DNA of 64,000 nucleotides from Rhizobiaceae bacterium. GTDB taxonomy: Bacteria; Pseudomonadota; Alphaproteobacteria; Rhizobiales; Rhizobiaceae. Positions 42,736 through 51,354 of this stretch are shown here, in pieces. The position numbers and the translations under genes are program-made. The first letter of the stretch is position 1, and every line of letters begins with the position of its first letter. The notes below the pieces were generated by a model, which saw only the letters and a program-made list of their open reading frames with translations, was not told where the DNA came from and did not search any database. The DNA is taken from contig JARGOX010000001.1 in assembly GCA_029233925.1 (NCBI GenBank), forward strand, positions 396,320-460,319, in the 5' to 3' direction.

Positions 42736-43212
42736 ATGACCAATATACAAAATCCCCGCATAGCGTTTATCAAAGCCCGGTGGCATGCCGATATTGTTGA
42801 TCGTGCACAGGAAGGCTTTGACGCCGAGATTGCGCGCCTCATTCCGGGCGCATTGAGTGACGTTTTCGAAGTGCCCGGCGCCTTCGAAATGCCATTGCTC
42901 TCCAAGAAACTGGCGCTCAGTGGACATTATGATGCGATCGTAGCCGCAGCACTGGTCGTCGATGGCGGCATTTACCGCCATGACTTTGTTGCCGATGCCG
43001 TTGTGGCAGGGCTGATGAACGTGCAGCTTGAGACGATGGTTCCGGTGTTTTCGGTTTCCCTGACACCGCATAATTATCAACCGGGCAAAGAGTTCGAAGA
43101 CTTTTTCCGCGAGCATTTCATCAAGAAGGGCGCCGAAGCTGCCAAAGCTGTTGAACAGGTTCTCAGTCTGGACGCGTCGCTGGCGCAATCCACACTGCGC
43201 AAAAGCGCCTGA
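42736..43212 (+). CDS. ribH2: 6,7-dimethyl-8-ribityllumazine synthase, type II
   Basis: A 158-residue lumazine synthase, which condenses the ribityl-pyrimidine and dihydroxybutanone phosphate in the next-to-last step of riboflavin synthesis. 'IAFIKARWHADIVDRAQEGF' has the Trp seen in the RibH2 (decameric, Brucella-like) subgroup, 'FEVPGAFEMPL' is the active-site loop and 'AALVVDGGIYRHDFVADAV' has the catalytic His. It is alone behind its own FMN riboswitch, apart from other rib genes, as in related rhizobia. Confidence 0.95.
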   Translation: MTNIQNPRIAFIKARWHADIVDRAQEGFDAEIARLIPGALSDVFEVPGAFEMPLLSKKLALSGHYDAIVAAALVVDGGIYRHDFVADAVVAGLMNVQLETMVPVFSVSLTPHNYQPGKEFEDFFREHFIKKGAEAAKAVEQVLSLDASLAQSTLRKSA

Positions 43213-43330
43213 TCAGGTAAAACCATCCGATCGCACATCTGGCTCTCAATGATTCACCCTGCATGCGGCCAAAGCCACGGTTTGGTTGCCAGGCTGCGTG
43301 CGGGGTGTATCTGATCCTCGCTGAACCGTT

Positions 43331-43489
43331 CTATCGTCGTCGCATCAGATGCACGAGAATGGCAACCGGAACGACAATCCCGATAATCGCCCGTGCCCAG
43401 TAGCCCCAAACGTGCATCAGGACGATGCCGTTTTCCAGCACCGCCATGGGCAGGGCACCGAACACCGTGCCGGCGATTGTGCGCTGCAC
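43331..43489 (-). CDS. Small membrane protein candidate
   Basis: A 52-codon frame from a GTG at 43489 to a TAG at 43331-43333, 16 bp behind the NUDIX gene. It reads 'MQRTIAGTVFGALPMAVLEN', then 'GIVLMHVWGYWARAIIGIVV', then 'PVAILVHLMRRR': a credible single- or double-pass membrane protein ending in Arg residues. No Shine-Dalgarno is obvious, so translation might be coupled to the NUDIX gene. No family is recognised. Confidence 0.45.
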   Translation of the reverse strand: MQRTIAGTVFGALPMAVLENGIVLMHVWGYWARAIIGIVVPVAILVHLMRRR

Positions 43490-43505
43490 AGTTCTGCATG
43501 CCAAC

Positions 43506-43964
43506 TTAGTGCGCGTTATTCGTTTGCGACCCTGGGCTTTCCATACGCCGGATCAAGGGAAACACGTTATCGCGCGTCAGTGGCGCCAAGACGACATCGC
43601 CCGGATCATCGGGATTGGTCCAGCATATCTCCGCGATTTCTGCTGCGGGGCAAACATTGTCAAACAATTTGGATTTGGTGGAATCAACAAGAATCAAATG
43701 GGCGTTCACGGTTGCGTTTTTCTCGTTGGCAGCAGGTGCGCTTTGCAACCCGAGATAGGAAAGATGCCTTTTTTCGAGAATCAGGCCGAGTTCCTCTTCC
43801 AGTTCACGCAGCAGGCATTGCTCAGGCGTTTCACCAGAATCCAGGCTTCCGCCCGGTTGCATAAATGCACAAGTCCCGCTCTTGCGCACCAGCAAAACCG
43901 CACCTTCAGCATTGCGGATGATGGCAGCGGCAATGAGAATATCTGTCCGGGTGCTCGAGATCAT
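43506..43964 (-). CDS. NUDIX hydrolase
   Basis: A 152-residue NUDIX-fold pyrophosphatase. The NUDIX box is complete: 'GGSLDSGETPEQ' followed by 'CLLRELEEELGL', with the Glu residues that bind Mg2+. It should hydrolyse a nucleoside diphosphate linked to another group; the substrate cannot be read from sequence. The ATG at 43964 (MISSTRTDILIAAAIIRN) is preferred over an upstream frame start at 44060. Confidence 0.9.
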   Translation of the reverse strand: MISSTRTDILIAAAIIRNAEGAVLLVRKSGTCAFMQPGGSLDSGETPEQCLLRELEEELGLILEKRHLSYLGLQSAPAANEKNATVNAHLILVDSTKSKLFDNVCPAAEIAEICWTNPDDPGDVVLAPLTRDNVFPLIRRMESPGSQTNNAH

Positions 43965-44104
43965 GATTGTGTGATTCCGCCTTTGCCAGACGATATATAC
44001 AGGACCATCATATCGCGCAAAAGCCTGCGTGTCGGCTCCTCTTTTCTGGACCCGCAGCATGTCAGGAAATGCCGGACCTTCGCTTCTCCGCGTATCTCAG
44101 CCCC

Positions 44105-44884
44105 TCAGATCTCGCCAAAATCACCCGAACGACCGAGTCCGGAGGCAAATCTGCTTGCGCCCTTTTCAGCTTCCTGGCGCAATGGCTTTTCGCCAACAAT
44201 GCCTTCCATGCGCAGGGCATCCTTCTGGCTCATGCCCCATTGCATATGGGCGGTCATCCGGTCTGTGCGCAGGCAGGTTTGCGGAAAGCGTGCCAGTTGG
44301 CCTGCCAGGTTGATGGCTTCCTGCCGCGCCGTGCCCGCGGCAACAAGCCGGTTGGCCAGACCAAAGCTCAGGGCTTCGGGCGCATCGACCGGGCGACCGG
44401 TCAAAATCATGTCCATGGCACGACTGTGACCAATGAGACGTGGCAGTCGGATATTGCCGCCATCGATAAGCGGCACGCCCCACCGGCGGCAGAAAACGCC
44501 GAAGACAGCTGTCGAAGAGGCCACCCTCATGTCACACCACAATGCCAGTTCCAGGCCACCGGCAACGGCATGTCCTTCCACAGCGGCAATCACCGGTTTT
44601 GACAGCAGTCTGCGCGTCGGTCCCATGGGTCCCTCACCCTGCGGATCATAGTCCATCGTTCCTGCCGAAACAGCATGCAGATCGAAACCGGCGCAGAAGG
44701 TGGAACCGGCGCCGCAAAGCACGGCAGCGGACTGATCGGCATCAGCCTCGAACACATCAAAGGCTTCAAGCAACCGTTCGGCAGTTTCCGGATCGACTGC
44801 ATTGCGCTTTTCAGGGCGGTTGATGGTGACAATCGTCACCGGTCCCTGCGTTTCAACAATCACTTTTTGCTGCTGGTCGGTCAT
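44105..44884 (-). CDS. Enoyl-CoA hydratase/isomerase (crotonase) family protein
   Basis: A 259-residue crotonase. 'AGSTFCAGFDLHAVSAG' and 'AAVEGHAVAGGLELALWCDM' form the oxyanion hole and CoA site. The second acidic residue used for water addition in true hydratases is replaced around 'CRRWGVPLIDGGNIRLPRLI', where Asp is at an isomerase-like place. The reaction is therefore left open (hydratase or isomerase). It stands alone, with no other beta-oxidation gene nearby. Confidence 0.88.
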   Translation of the reverse strand: MTDQQQKVIVETQGPVTIVTINRPEKRNAVDPETAERLLEAFDVFEADADQSAAVLCGAGSTFCAGFDLHAVSAGTMDYDPQGEGPMGPTRRLLSKPVIAAVEGHAVAGGLELALWCDMRVASSTAVFGVFCRRWGVPLIDGGNIRLPRLIGHSRAMDMILTGRPVDAPEALSFGLANRLVAAGTARQEAINLAGQLARFPQTCLRTDRMTAHMQWGMSQKDALRMEGIVGEKPLRQEAEKGASRFASGLGRSGDFGEI

Positions 44885-45119
44885 TGCATGTCCTCACATA
44901 GATGCTGCAGGCTTGAAAGCCTTTGGGGATCGATGCTGGCATTCCCGTAGACGATCGGTCAATGGGCCTTTGTATGCCGATCACCCCACCGCACTCTTTC
45001 ACAGAAACATCAAGACTTGAATTTCCTGCAGACACCGCCATATTTGTTCTTGTTATGTTCCATATGTTCTGATAGGAATATATTCATAATTGAAACATCA
45101 AAAAAAGGAGGGTGTCCTC

Positions 45120-46277
45120 ATGAGTGAACTGGATCATTTCAGGCAAAATGTGCTGGCGCCTTCCAACAGTGCGGAGATGGCCGAGGCGCTGGTGGCGCGC
45201 TCCGGGATGCGCATTGATCATAGTCGGCGGCGCGGTCGCGGCACGGGTATCAACCCGAGCGGGCGCTTTGAATCGCGCACCCGTCATGCCTTTGATGATG
45301 GCTGGGAATCAATGGAGGACCTGCCGGTTTTCAAAACCCAGGTCCAGGTGGAAAAACCCCGGACGGTAATCACCCGCAATGATTCACCCGACCTGCCTTT
45401 TGATCGTTCCATCAATGCCTATCGTGGCTGCGAACATGGCTGTGTTTATTGTTTCGCCCGCCCGACCCATGCCTATATGGGCCTGTCTGCCGGCCTCGAT
45501 TTCGAAGCACAACTCTTTGCCAAGCCCGATGCTCCCAAGCTGCTTGAACGGGAGCTGTCAAAACCCGGCTACAAGCCGCGTGTCATTGCCATGGGCACCA
45601 ATACGGATCCCTATCAGCCGATCGAGAAGAAATGGCGCATCACGCGTCAGTTGCTTGAAGTGATGAATGCCTGCGATCATCCGGTCGCCATTGTGACGAA
45701 GTCTTCGATGATCCTGCGCGATATCGATATCCTGACGCAGATGGCAGAAAAGAATCTCGTCAGGGTTGGTCTGTCGGTGACGACCCTTGATCGCCGCCTT
45801 GCCCGGACCATGGAGCCCAGGGCGTCCACGCCGGTGCGAAGACTTGAGACCATGCGCAGTCTTTCCGATGCCGGGATTCCGGTCAACGTCATGGCGTCAC
45901 CGGTCATTCCGGGGCTGAACGACCATGAAATGGAGCGCATTCTCGACTCGGCCAAGGCTGCCGGTGCGTCATCTGCAAGCTATATATTGCTGCGCCTGCC
46001 GCTGGAGGTCAGCCCGTTGTTTCGCGACTGGCTGCTGCGCCATTACCCCGATCGCTATCGCCATGTGATGTCGCTGGTGCGCTCGATGCGCGGTGGCAAG
46101 GATTACGATGCGGATTTTTCCAAACGCATGAAGGGTCAGGGCCCCTATGCCTGGCAATTGGCCCGCCGGTTTGAAATCACCACGAAAAAGCTCGGCCTGG
46201 ACAAAAGGGGCGCGCCGCTGCGTACCGATCTGTTCACGCCACCCATGGGAATGGGGGTACAGCTGAACCTGCTTTAA
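45120..46277 (+). CDS. PA0069 family radical SAM protein
   Basis: A 385-residue radical SAM protein of the SplB-related PA0069 group. The [4Fe-4S] motif CX3CX2C is in 'YRGCEHGCVYCFARPTHAYM'; 'GVSTNPYQPIEK'-like text appears here as 'GTNTDPYQPIEKKW'. Its substrate is unknown; DNA photoproduct repair is known only for distant SplB enzymes. The ATG at 45120 has AGGAGGGTG at 45106-45114, which rules out the frame start at 45090. It is usually followed by rnhB in rhizobia, as here. Confidence 0.92.
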   Translation: MSELDHFRQNVLAPSNSAEMAEALVARSGMRIDHSRRRGRGTGINPSGRFESRTRHAFDDGWESMEDLPVFKTQVQVEKPRTVITRNDSPDLPFDRSINAYRGCEHGCVYCFARPTHAYMGLSAGLDFEAQLFAKPDAPKLLERELSKPGYKPRVIAMGTNTDPYQPIEKKWRITRQLLEVMNACDHPVAIVTKSSMILRDIDILTQMAEKNLVRVGLSVTTLDRRLARTMEPRASTPVRRLETMRSLSDAGIPVNVMASPVIPGLNDHEMERILDSAKAAGASSASYILLRLPLEVSPLFRDWLLRHYPDRYRHVMSLVRSMRGGKDYDADFSKRMKGQGPYAWQLARRFEITTKKLGLDKRGAPLRTDLFTPPMGMGVQLNLL

Positions 46278-46470
46278 AAATCCGTCATGATCGCTTTTCC
46301 CCGACTGCGGCCATGACGGCAACTCCCTCCTGAAAATGCAGGCTCGAACTGTCGCGATCCCTTGCGATGGATTTTGTTTTGCAGAGCAATTGTTTCGGTA
46401 CCACCATCCAAACGCCGCTCATTGAGGAGGGACTTGCAGAGAATCGGGTGGGCATGCGAGTTTGCCGCAC

Positions 46471-47172
46471 ATGTCTCGCAACCCATCCGATTCTCGCTCT
46501 TTACGGCGAACTGCAGAAAGCCGCGCTTCCGCCAAAGGGCAGAAGGCGCTTTTTCACATCCCCGAAAATGGCCCCGATTATGCCCTTGAGCGTGAAGCCC
46601 TGGCACCGCAACGCCTTGTCGCCGGTGCCGATGAGGCGGGACGCGGACCGCTGGCCGGACCGGTTGTTGCAGCAGCCGTGATCCTTGACCCCGACAGAAT
46701 TCCCGACGGGCTTGATGATTCCAAAAAGCTGACGGCCGCAAGACGCGAGGCTCTGTTTGAACTGATCCTTGCCCATGGCGATGTGGCCGTGGCCTCATCC
46801 AGCGCCAAACGGATTGATGATACCGACATTCGCAAGGCCAGCCTTGATGCCATGCGTCGCGCCCTGTGGGCCCTGGTGAGGCAACCGGACTTTGCGCTGA
46901 TCGATGGTCGCGACGTGCCGCCATCGCTGCCCTGCCCCGCCAGAGCGGTCGTCAAGGGCGACGCACGCTCGGTGTCCATCGCCGCGGCATCGATCGTTGC
47001 AAAAGTCATGCGCGACCGCATGATGGTGCGGGCATCACTTATCTTTCCCGCCTATGGGTTCGAACGTCATGCCGGTTACGCCACACAGATGCACCGGCAG
47101 GCCATTGTCGATCATGGTCCCTGCCCTTTGCACCGGATGAGTTTCCGGCCGCTGCGCAGGGACCCGGAATAA
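46471..47172 (+). CDS. rnhB: Ribonuclease HII
   Basis: A 233-residue RNase HII, which cuts RNA at RNA-DNA junctions and removes single ribonucleotides from DNA. '[20 protein letters not shown]' holds the first Asp and Glu of the active site, '[12 protein letters not shown]' the next Asp, and '[17 protein letters not shown]' the helical motif. The first 40 residues are poorly conserved. ATG 46471 is taken; it has a weak Shine-Dalgarno. Confidence 0.95.
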   Translation: MSRNPSDSRSLRRTAESRASAKGQKALFHIPENGPDYALEREALAPQRLVAGADEAGRGPLAGPVVAAAVILDPDRIPDGLDDSKKLTAARREALFELILAHGDVAVASSSAKRIDDTDIRKASLDAMRRALWALVRQPDFALIDGRDVPPSLPCPARAVVKGDARSVSIAAASIVAKVMRDRMMVRASLIFPAYGFERHAGYATQMHRQAIVDHGPCPLHRMSFRPLRRDPE

Positions 47173-47184
47173 AGTTCGGCAATT

Positions 47185-48093
47185 TCAGGCGCCGCTGCGC
47201 GATTCGCGATGGGCGATGTAGAGCGATGCCGAGACAATCAGCAGCGAACCCAGCCACAGGTTGCCGCCAGGCACAAAACCGAAGACAATCCAACCGGCCA
47301 AAACATTCAACGGCAGCTTGAGGTGGTCAAAGGGCTGGGCATAGGCCGCATCGGCCGTGGCATAGGCACGCACAATCAGAAACTGCGCCAGCATGGTCAG
47401 GATACCGGCAAGGACAATCAACCCTATGGCCATATTGCCGGGTATGGCAAACCCGCCGGATGTCATTGCCAGGGCCGCATTGATCGGCGTCAGCAGCAAC
47501 AGCATGTACAAGGTGATCGTCTCGGACGATTCCTCGCCGGTCAGACGTTTGGTCATCAGCGATGTCGCTGCCCAGAACAGGGCGGCAACAACAGGCATCA
47601 GTGTGGCCAGGGTGAAACTGTCCGACCAGGGCGCCAGGATGATCATGCCACCGGCAAATCCGATCAGCGTGGCCAACCAGCGCGCCGGTCCGACGCGCTC
47701 GCCGAGCAAAAGGCCGGCGCCCAGGGTGACAAAAAACGGTGATGTCATGATCAGCGCAATGGCCTGCCAGATCGGCACCACGGACAATCCGGCAACCCAG
47801 AACTGAACGCCAATCGCCGCCATGACCACCCGCAAAACATGGAAGCCGGGATTGGTTGTCTTGAGCACTCCCAGGCCGATACGCAGGATCCATGGAAGGC
47901 CACAAAGCATGGCGATGAAATATTGCCAGAATGCCGCTGATGATGACGCCATGCCGTATTGCATGGTGACGGCCTGAACACTGACATTGATCAGTGCGAA
48001 TACGGTACCGGCAGCGACCATGTAGAGGGCGGCTTCCAGCGCTGGATTTTGAGGAATGAATATTGATTTGGACATCGAGTTTGACTGATTCAT
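47185..48093 (-). CDS. ribN: Riboflavin importer RibN (DMT family)
   Basis: A 302-residue ten-helix EamA/DMT transporter ('AAGTVFALINVSVQAVTMQY', 'VVPIWQAIALIMTSPFFVTL'). The FMN riboswitch directly ahead marks it as a riboflavin-pathway gene, and RibN of Rhizobium leguminosarum is a DMT-family riboflavin importer with just this arrangement. The ATG at 48093 has AAGGGA 9 bases ahead; a GTG one codon earlier is possible. Confidence 0.88.
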   Translation of the reverse strand: MNQSNSMSKSIFIPQNPALEAALYMVAAGTVFALINVSVQAVTMQYGMASSSAAFWQYFIAMLCGLPWILRIGLGVLKTTNPGFHVLRVVMAAIGVQFWVAGLSVVPIWQAIALIMTSPFFVTLGAGLLLGERVGPARWLATLIGFAGGMIILAPWSDSFTLATLMPVVAALFWAATSLMTKRLTGEESSETITLYMLLLLTPINAALAMTSGGFAIPGNMAIGLIVLAGILTMLAQFLIVRAYATADAAYAQPFDHLKLPLNVLAGWIVFGFVPGGNLWLGSLLIVSASLYIAHRESRSGA

Positions 48094-48142
48094 CACATGT
48101 TCCCTTCAAGAACCTATAAGAATCAGGGCATACAGGCATGAC

Positions 48143-48171
48143 CAAAAGCGGCCCGCAGGGGAACGCTTTTG
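48143..48171 (-). promoter_or_regulatory. Hairpin between FMN riboswitch and ribN
   Basis: CAAAAGCG and CGCTTTTG (48143-48150 and 48164-48171) form a perfect 8-bp stem with a 13-nt loop, just past the riboswitch on the minus strand. It may be the regulated terminator of the expression platform, though the U run lies in the stem and not behind it. Confidence 0.5.
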
Positions 48172-48182
48172 CATCGTTACCC

Positions 48183-48342
48183 GTTCTCTTTCATCCGGAC
48201 TATGACCGTCGGCTTCGGAATCACACCGAATCTGCTGACCCTGACCGGGATGGTCAGGCGCTCGCGGGCTTCAAATCCCCCATGACAAGGCCATGGGCTC
48301 TTCATTACCGCCGGTGGGGAATTGCACCCCGCCCTGAGAACG
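48183..48342 (-). ncRNA. FMN riboswitch (RFN element) ahead of ribN
   Basis: A second RFN element, read on the minus strand: GTTCTC pairs with GAGAAC at the base, with 'CAGGGCGGGGTGCAATTCCC', 'CACCGGCGGTAATG', 'GATTCGGTGTGATTCCGAAG' and 'CCGACGGTCATAGTCCGGAT'. The variable arm is longer than in the ribH2 copy (an extra CCCATGGCC...GGGG helix). It should turn down riboflavin import when FMN is plentiful. Confidence 0.96.
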
Positions 48343-48410
48343 AACCATCGGGCAGAATTCAACCACCCGATGGAATGCAAGCGATAAACCAACAGGCCTG
48401 AAAAAGCAAA

Positions 48411-48432
48411 GGCCGGGAATGATCCCGGCCTG
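48411..48432 (-). terminator. Terminator of the Fo ATP synthase operon
   Basis: AGGCCGGGA (48411-48419) and TCCCGGCCT (48424-48432) make a perfect 9-bp GC-rich stem with a 4-nt loop. On the minus strand it is followed by TTGCTTTTTC. It lies 26 bp behind the atpF stop codon. Confidence 0.88.
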
Positions 48433-48457
48433 CATTGTTTCTCACCATGACTGAAAA

Positions 48458-48937
48458 TCAGTTCAGGCGTTCTTTCAACTCGGTGATGGAAGACTTGAAA
48501 AGGTCACCGACCAATTTGGTATCGGCCTGCTCCGCAATCAGGGCTTCCGCCGCCCTGACGGCGATCTCGACCGCAGACTGGCGCACTTCGTTGACCGCCT
48601 CTGCCTCGGCAAGAGCGATTTTCTGTTCGGCCATCACAGTGCGACGCTGAACAAATTCCTCGGTCTTCTGACGGGCTTCGGCCATCAGCCCGGTGGCCTC
48701 ATGTTCGGCTGCCGCGATCAAAGCGCTGGCTTCCTTTTCCGCATCCTTGCGCTTGCGCTGATATTCGGCCAGCAGTTGCTGAGCCTCTTCACGCAACCGA
48801 CGCGCTTCGTCCAGCTCGTTGCGGATCTTGTCCGCCCGACCATCCAGTGACTTGGCGATCATGCCAGGCACTTTCATATAGGCAATCAGTGCAAGAAAGA
48901 GAATAAGCGCGATGAGTGCCCAAAATGTAGCGTCCAT
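48458..48937 (-). CDS. atpF: ATP synthase Fo subunit b
   Basis: A 159-residue subunit b, part of the peripheral stalk that holds F1 still. One N-terminal membrane helix (DATFWALIALILFLALIAYM) is followed by a long coiled coil ('DEARRLREEAQQLLAEYQRK') and the C-terminal F1-binding segment. Its ATG follows the b' stop codon with no gap (TAGATG), with GGGGAGAGA as ribosome site. Confidence 0.96.
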   Translation of the reverse strand: MDATFWALIALILFLALIAYMKVPGMIAKSLDGRADKIRNELDEARRLREEAQQLLAEYQRKRKDAEKEASALIAAAEHEATGLMAEARQKTEEFVQRRTVMAEQKIALAEAEAVNEVRQSAVEIAVRAAEALIAEQADTKLVGDLFKSSITELKERLN

Positions 48938-49483
48938 CTATTCTCTCCCCTCTGCGGCGGCCTTGACCGCTGCAGTCACCCGAGCCTTGGTCACGGATCC
49001 ACCGATCAACTGCTCGACAATGGCCGATGTTGTGTCAACCGCAATGGCATCCACTTCGGCAAGAGCCTTGCTTTTGACGGCAGCGATTTCCGCCTCGGCT
49101 TTTTCAAGCCTGCCGGCAACTTCAGCCTCGACTTTTGCCCGTTCTGCGTCAGCATCCGCCTTCGCTTCGTCACGTGCTGTCTGCGCAATCTCATGGGCGT
49201 TGGATCTGGCTTCCGCCAGTTCCTGCTCATAAGCGGCAAAAGCCTGATCGGATTCAAGTTTCAGCCGATTGGCCTCATTGAGATCCTGAGCAATTCTGTC
49301 ACGACGGGTTTCCAGAATGGAGCCAATGCGTGGCAAAACAACCCGCGACATGAACAGGTAGAACAGGCCAAACGTAATGGCCAGCCAAAGAATTTGCGAA
49401 GAAAACGTAGAACTGTCAAACGGCGGGAACGAATTCTCCGTCGCATGTTCAGCACCCGCTGCATACGCTGCTGTCACGAGCAT
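48938..49483 (-). CDS. atpG: ATP synthase Fo subunit b'
   Basis: A 181-residue b' subunit; the b/b' heterodimer is typical of alphaproteobacteria, cyanobacteria and chloroplasts. An alanine-rich head leads to a membrane helix ([20 protein letters not shown]) and a long charged coiled coil. The ATG at 49483 has GGAG 6 bases ahead; a TTG at 49498 is not needed. The symbols atpG, atpX and atpF2 are all in use for this gene. Confidence 0.95.
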   Translation of the reverse strand: MLVTAAYAAGAEHATENSFPPFDSSTFSSQILWLAITFGLFYLFMSRVVLPRIGSILETRRDRIAQDLNEANRLKLESDQAFAAYEQELAEARSNAHEIAQTARDEAKADADAERAKVEAEVAGRLEKAEAEIAAVKSKALAEVDAIAVDTTSAIVEQLIGGSVTKARVTAAVKAAAEGRE

Positions 49484-49634
49484 TTTCGTCTCCAACAATC
49501 ACTTCACAGCAGTTGATCCGGACAATGGTTCAACGCACCGTGGCTCTATCAAACAAGCAGATCCGAGCCACCTGACCCGTCCTGCTTTGCGGCCACGCCC
49601 GAAAGCGTGGCCAGAAACGCCATCCTTTAAAGGA

Positions 49635-49859
49635 TCACGCGAAGAGCAGGAGAAGTGCGATGAGCAGCGAAAAGATGCCCAGAGCTTCCGTAACAGCAAA
49701 GCCGAAAATCAAGCGGCCGAACTGGCCGTCAGCTGCTGAGGGATTGCGCAATGCGCCTGCAAGGTAGCTACCAAAGATATTACCAAGACCAATGCCTGCA
49801 CCGCCCATGCCGAGACATGCGATACCTGCGCCAATGTATTTTGCTGCTTCCGCTTCCAT
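49635..49859 (-). CDS. atpE: ATP synthase Fo subunit c
   Basis: A 74-residue proteolipid with two helices and the Gly-rich '[14 protein letters not shown]'. The ion-carrying carboxylate is Glu58 in '[13 protein letters not shown]'. The absence of the extra polar residues of sodium types suggests proton coupling. A 150-bp gap to the b' gene may carry an mRNA-processing signal that raises c-subunit output, but I see no strong hairpin. Confidence 0.97.
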   Translation of the reverse strand: MEAEAAKYIGAGIACLGMGGAGIGLGNIFGSYLAGALRNPSAADGQFGRLIFGFAVTEALGIFSLLIALLLLFA

Positions 49860-49921
49860 AATAAACTCCTTCGAATGGGATTTGCGTCTGTTGAATGACG
49901 GCTATGCCGCCAATTTCTCTC

Positions 49922-50671
49922 CTAGTGGCCCGGATGCAGGGCGTCATTGAGGTACATGCATGTCAGCACCGCAAAAACATAAGCCTGCAAAAAGGCAACA
50001 AGAAATTCCAGGCCGGTCAATGCGACCGCCATGAACAATGGCAGGATTGCACCACCGATACCCAGCGCACCCATGGCGCCCAGCGAGGTAACAAATCCGG
50101 CAAAAACTTTAAGCGTGATGTGACCGGCCAACATGTTCGCAAACAGACGAACCGAAAGGCTGATGGGACGTGACAGAAAGGAAATCACCTCAATGAGCAC
50201 CACAAGCGGCATCAGCACCATGGGAATGCCACTGGGTACAAACAGTTTGAGAAAGCCCAGACCGTGTTTCCAGAAGCCATAGACAACCACGGTTCCAATC
50301 ACCAGCAAAGACAACATGAACGTCACGATGATGTGGCTGGTGATGGTGAAGAAATAGGGGAACATGCCCAGAAGATTGGCAACCAGAACGAACATGAACA
50401 GCGAGAACACCATCGGGAAGAACCGCATGCCTGCAGAACCCGCGCCATCGCGAAGCATGGAGGCTACAAATTCATAGCCCATCTCGGAAATCGACTGCAT
50501 CCGGCTTGGCACCATGCCACGATTGGATGTTGTCAGAAATAGAAATGCCGACGCAACAGCCACGGTCGCAACCATGAAGAGCGAGGAATTGGTAAATGAC
50601 AGATCAAGACCACCAACATCAATGGGGATCAGTTTGCTGATCTGAAACTGGTGGATGGGATCATTTGCCAC
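49922..50671 (-). CDS. atpB: ATP synthase Fo subunit a
   Basis: A 249-residue subunit a that forms the two proton half-channels. The essential Arg lies in '[14 protein letters not shown]', with '[20 protein letters not shown]' as the last helix. Five to six membrane helices are visible. It is ahead of atpE in the usual order. Confidence 0.97.
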   Translation of the reverse strand: MANDPIHQFQISKLIPIDVGGLDLSFTNSSLFMVATVAVASAFLFLTTSNRGMVPSRMQSISEMGYEFVASMLRDGAGSAGMRFFPMVFSLFMFVLVANLLGMFPYFFTITSHIIVTFMLSLLVIGTVVVYGFWKHGLGFLKLFVPSGIPMVLMPLVVLIEVISFLSRPISLSVRLFANMLAGHITLKVFAGFVTSLGAMGALGIGGAILPLFMAVALTGLEFLVAFLQAYVFAVLTCMYLNDALHPGH

Positions 50672-50718
50672 CGCGTACCTCTTTCCGTTTGCCGGCCTGT
50701 TCAGCCATTGGCGTCTTG

Positions 50719-51105
50719 TTAGTCTTTGTCATCCGTGCCGGTGATGCGCTTTTGCGCAACAACACCGGCTGAACGCATAACATTCAGTACCCCGGCGACA
50801 AACCCCAATAGAAGGAACAGGATCATTCCCCAGGGTGTTGTCCCCACAAATCGGTCGATCAGATAGCCCAGAAGCGCGCCCACGAAAATCGCGGCAACAA
50901 ATTCGGTCGAAAGCTGAAACGCCTTGGCGTAGGAAGTCTTGTCTTCCCTTCCAGCTTTGTTGTCCTTTTTGTCTGCCGCCGTGCGGGAAGCAAGTTTTGC
51001 TCCCAATTGCATGCGACGCTCTTCAAGACCGTCGGATTGATCACTTCGTCCGTCATCATCAGGAGCAGGATCATGCGATCCGTTGTTTTGCGCGGGTTTT
51101 CTCAT
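50719..51105 (-). CDS. atpI: ATP synthase protein I (AtpI/AtpZ type)
   Basis: A 128-residue protein with a charged, flexible N-terminal half and two membrane helices ('[20 protein letters not shown]' and '[20 protein letters not shown]'). It helps assemble the c-ring or supply Mg2+. First gene of the Fo operon. Confidence 0.92.
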   Translation of the reverse strand: MRKPAQNNGSHDPAPDDDGRSDQSDGLEERRMQLGAKLASRTAADKKDNKAGREDKTSYAKAFQLSTEFVAAIFVGALLGYLIDRFVGTTPWGMILFLLLGFVAGVLNVMRSAGVVAQKRITGTDDKD

Positions 51106-51167
51106 GAAAGTTGCGCTCCACTTTGCTGTCTGACGAAACCGAACGAAACCGTTCCGAAGTCGGGCGC

Positions 51168-51196
51168 AACATAGTTTTACCCCCCATCCAAGTCAA
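51168..51196 (-). promoter_or_regulatory. Sigma70-like promoter of the Fo operon
   Basis: On the minus strand TTGACT (51191-51196) and TATGTT (51168-51173) are 17 bp apart and 62 bp ahead of atpI. This is a strong housekeeping-type promoter, as expected for ATP synthase. Confidence 0.65.
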
Positions 51197-51354
51197 GGCG
51201 ACTCTCGGGTGGGAATGCAATATAAAATATCGTGAAAAAACAATGCGTTAATGTGGGCAGTGCAATTCATTCGACTTAAGCATCACAGAATCATTGTGCA
51301 TTGCGGCACTTTAACCCCCTCGCCAGCCGTTGATCGACGCATCAGGCGAAGCTG

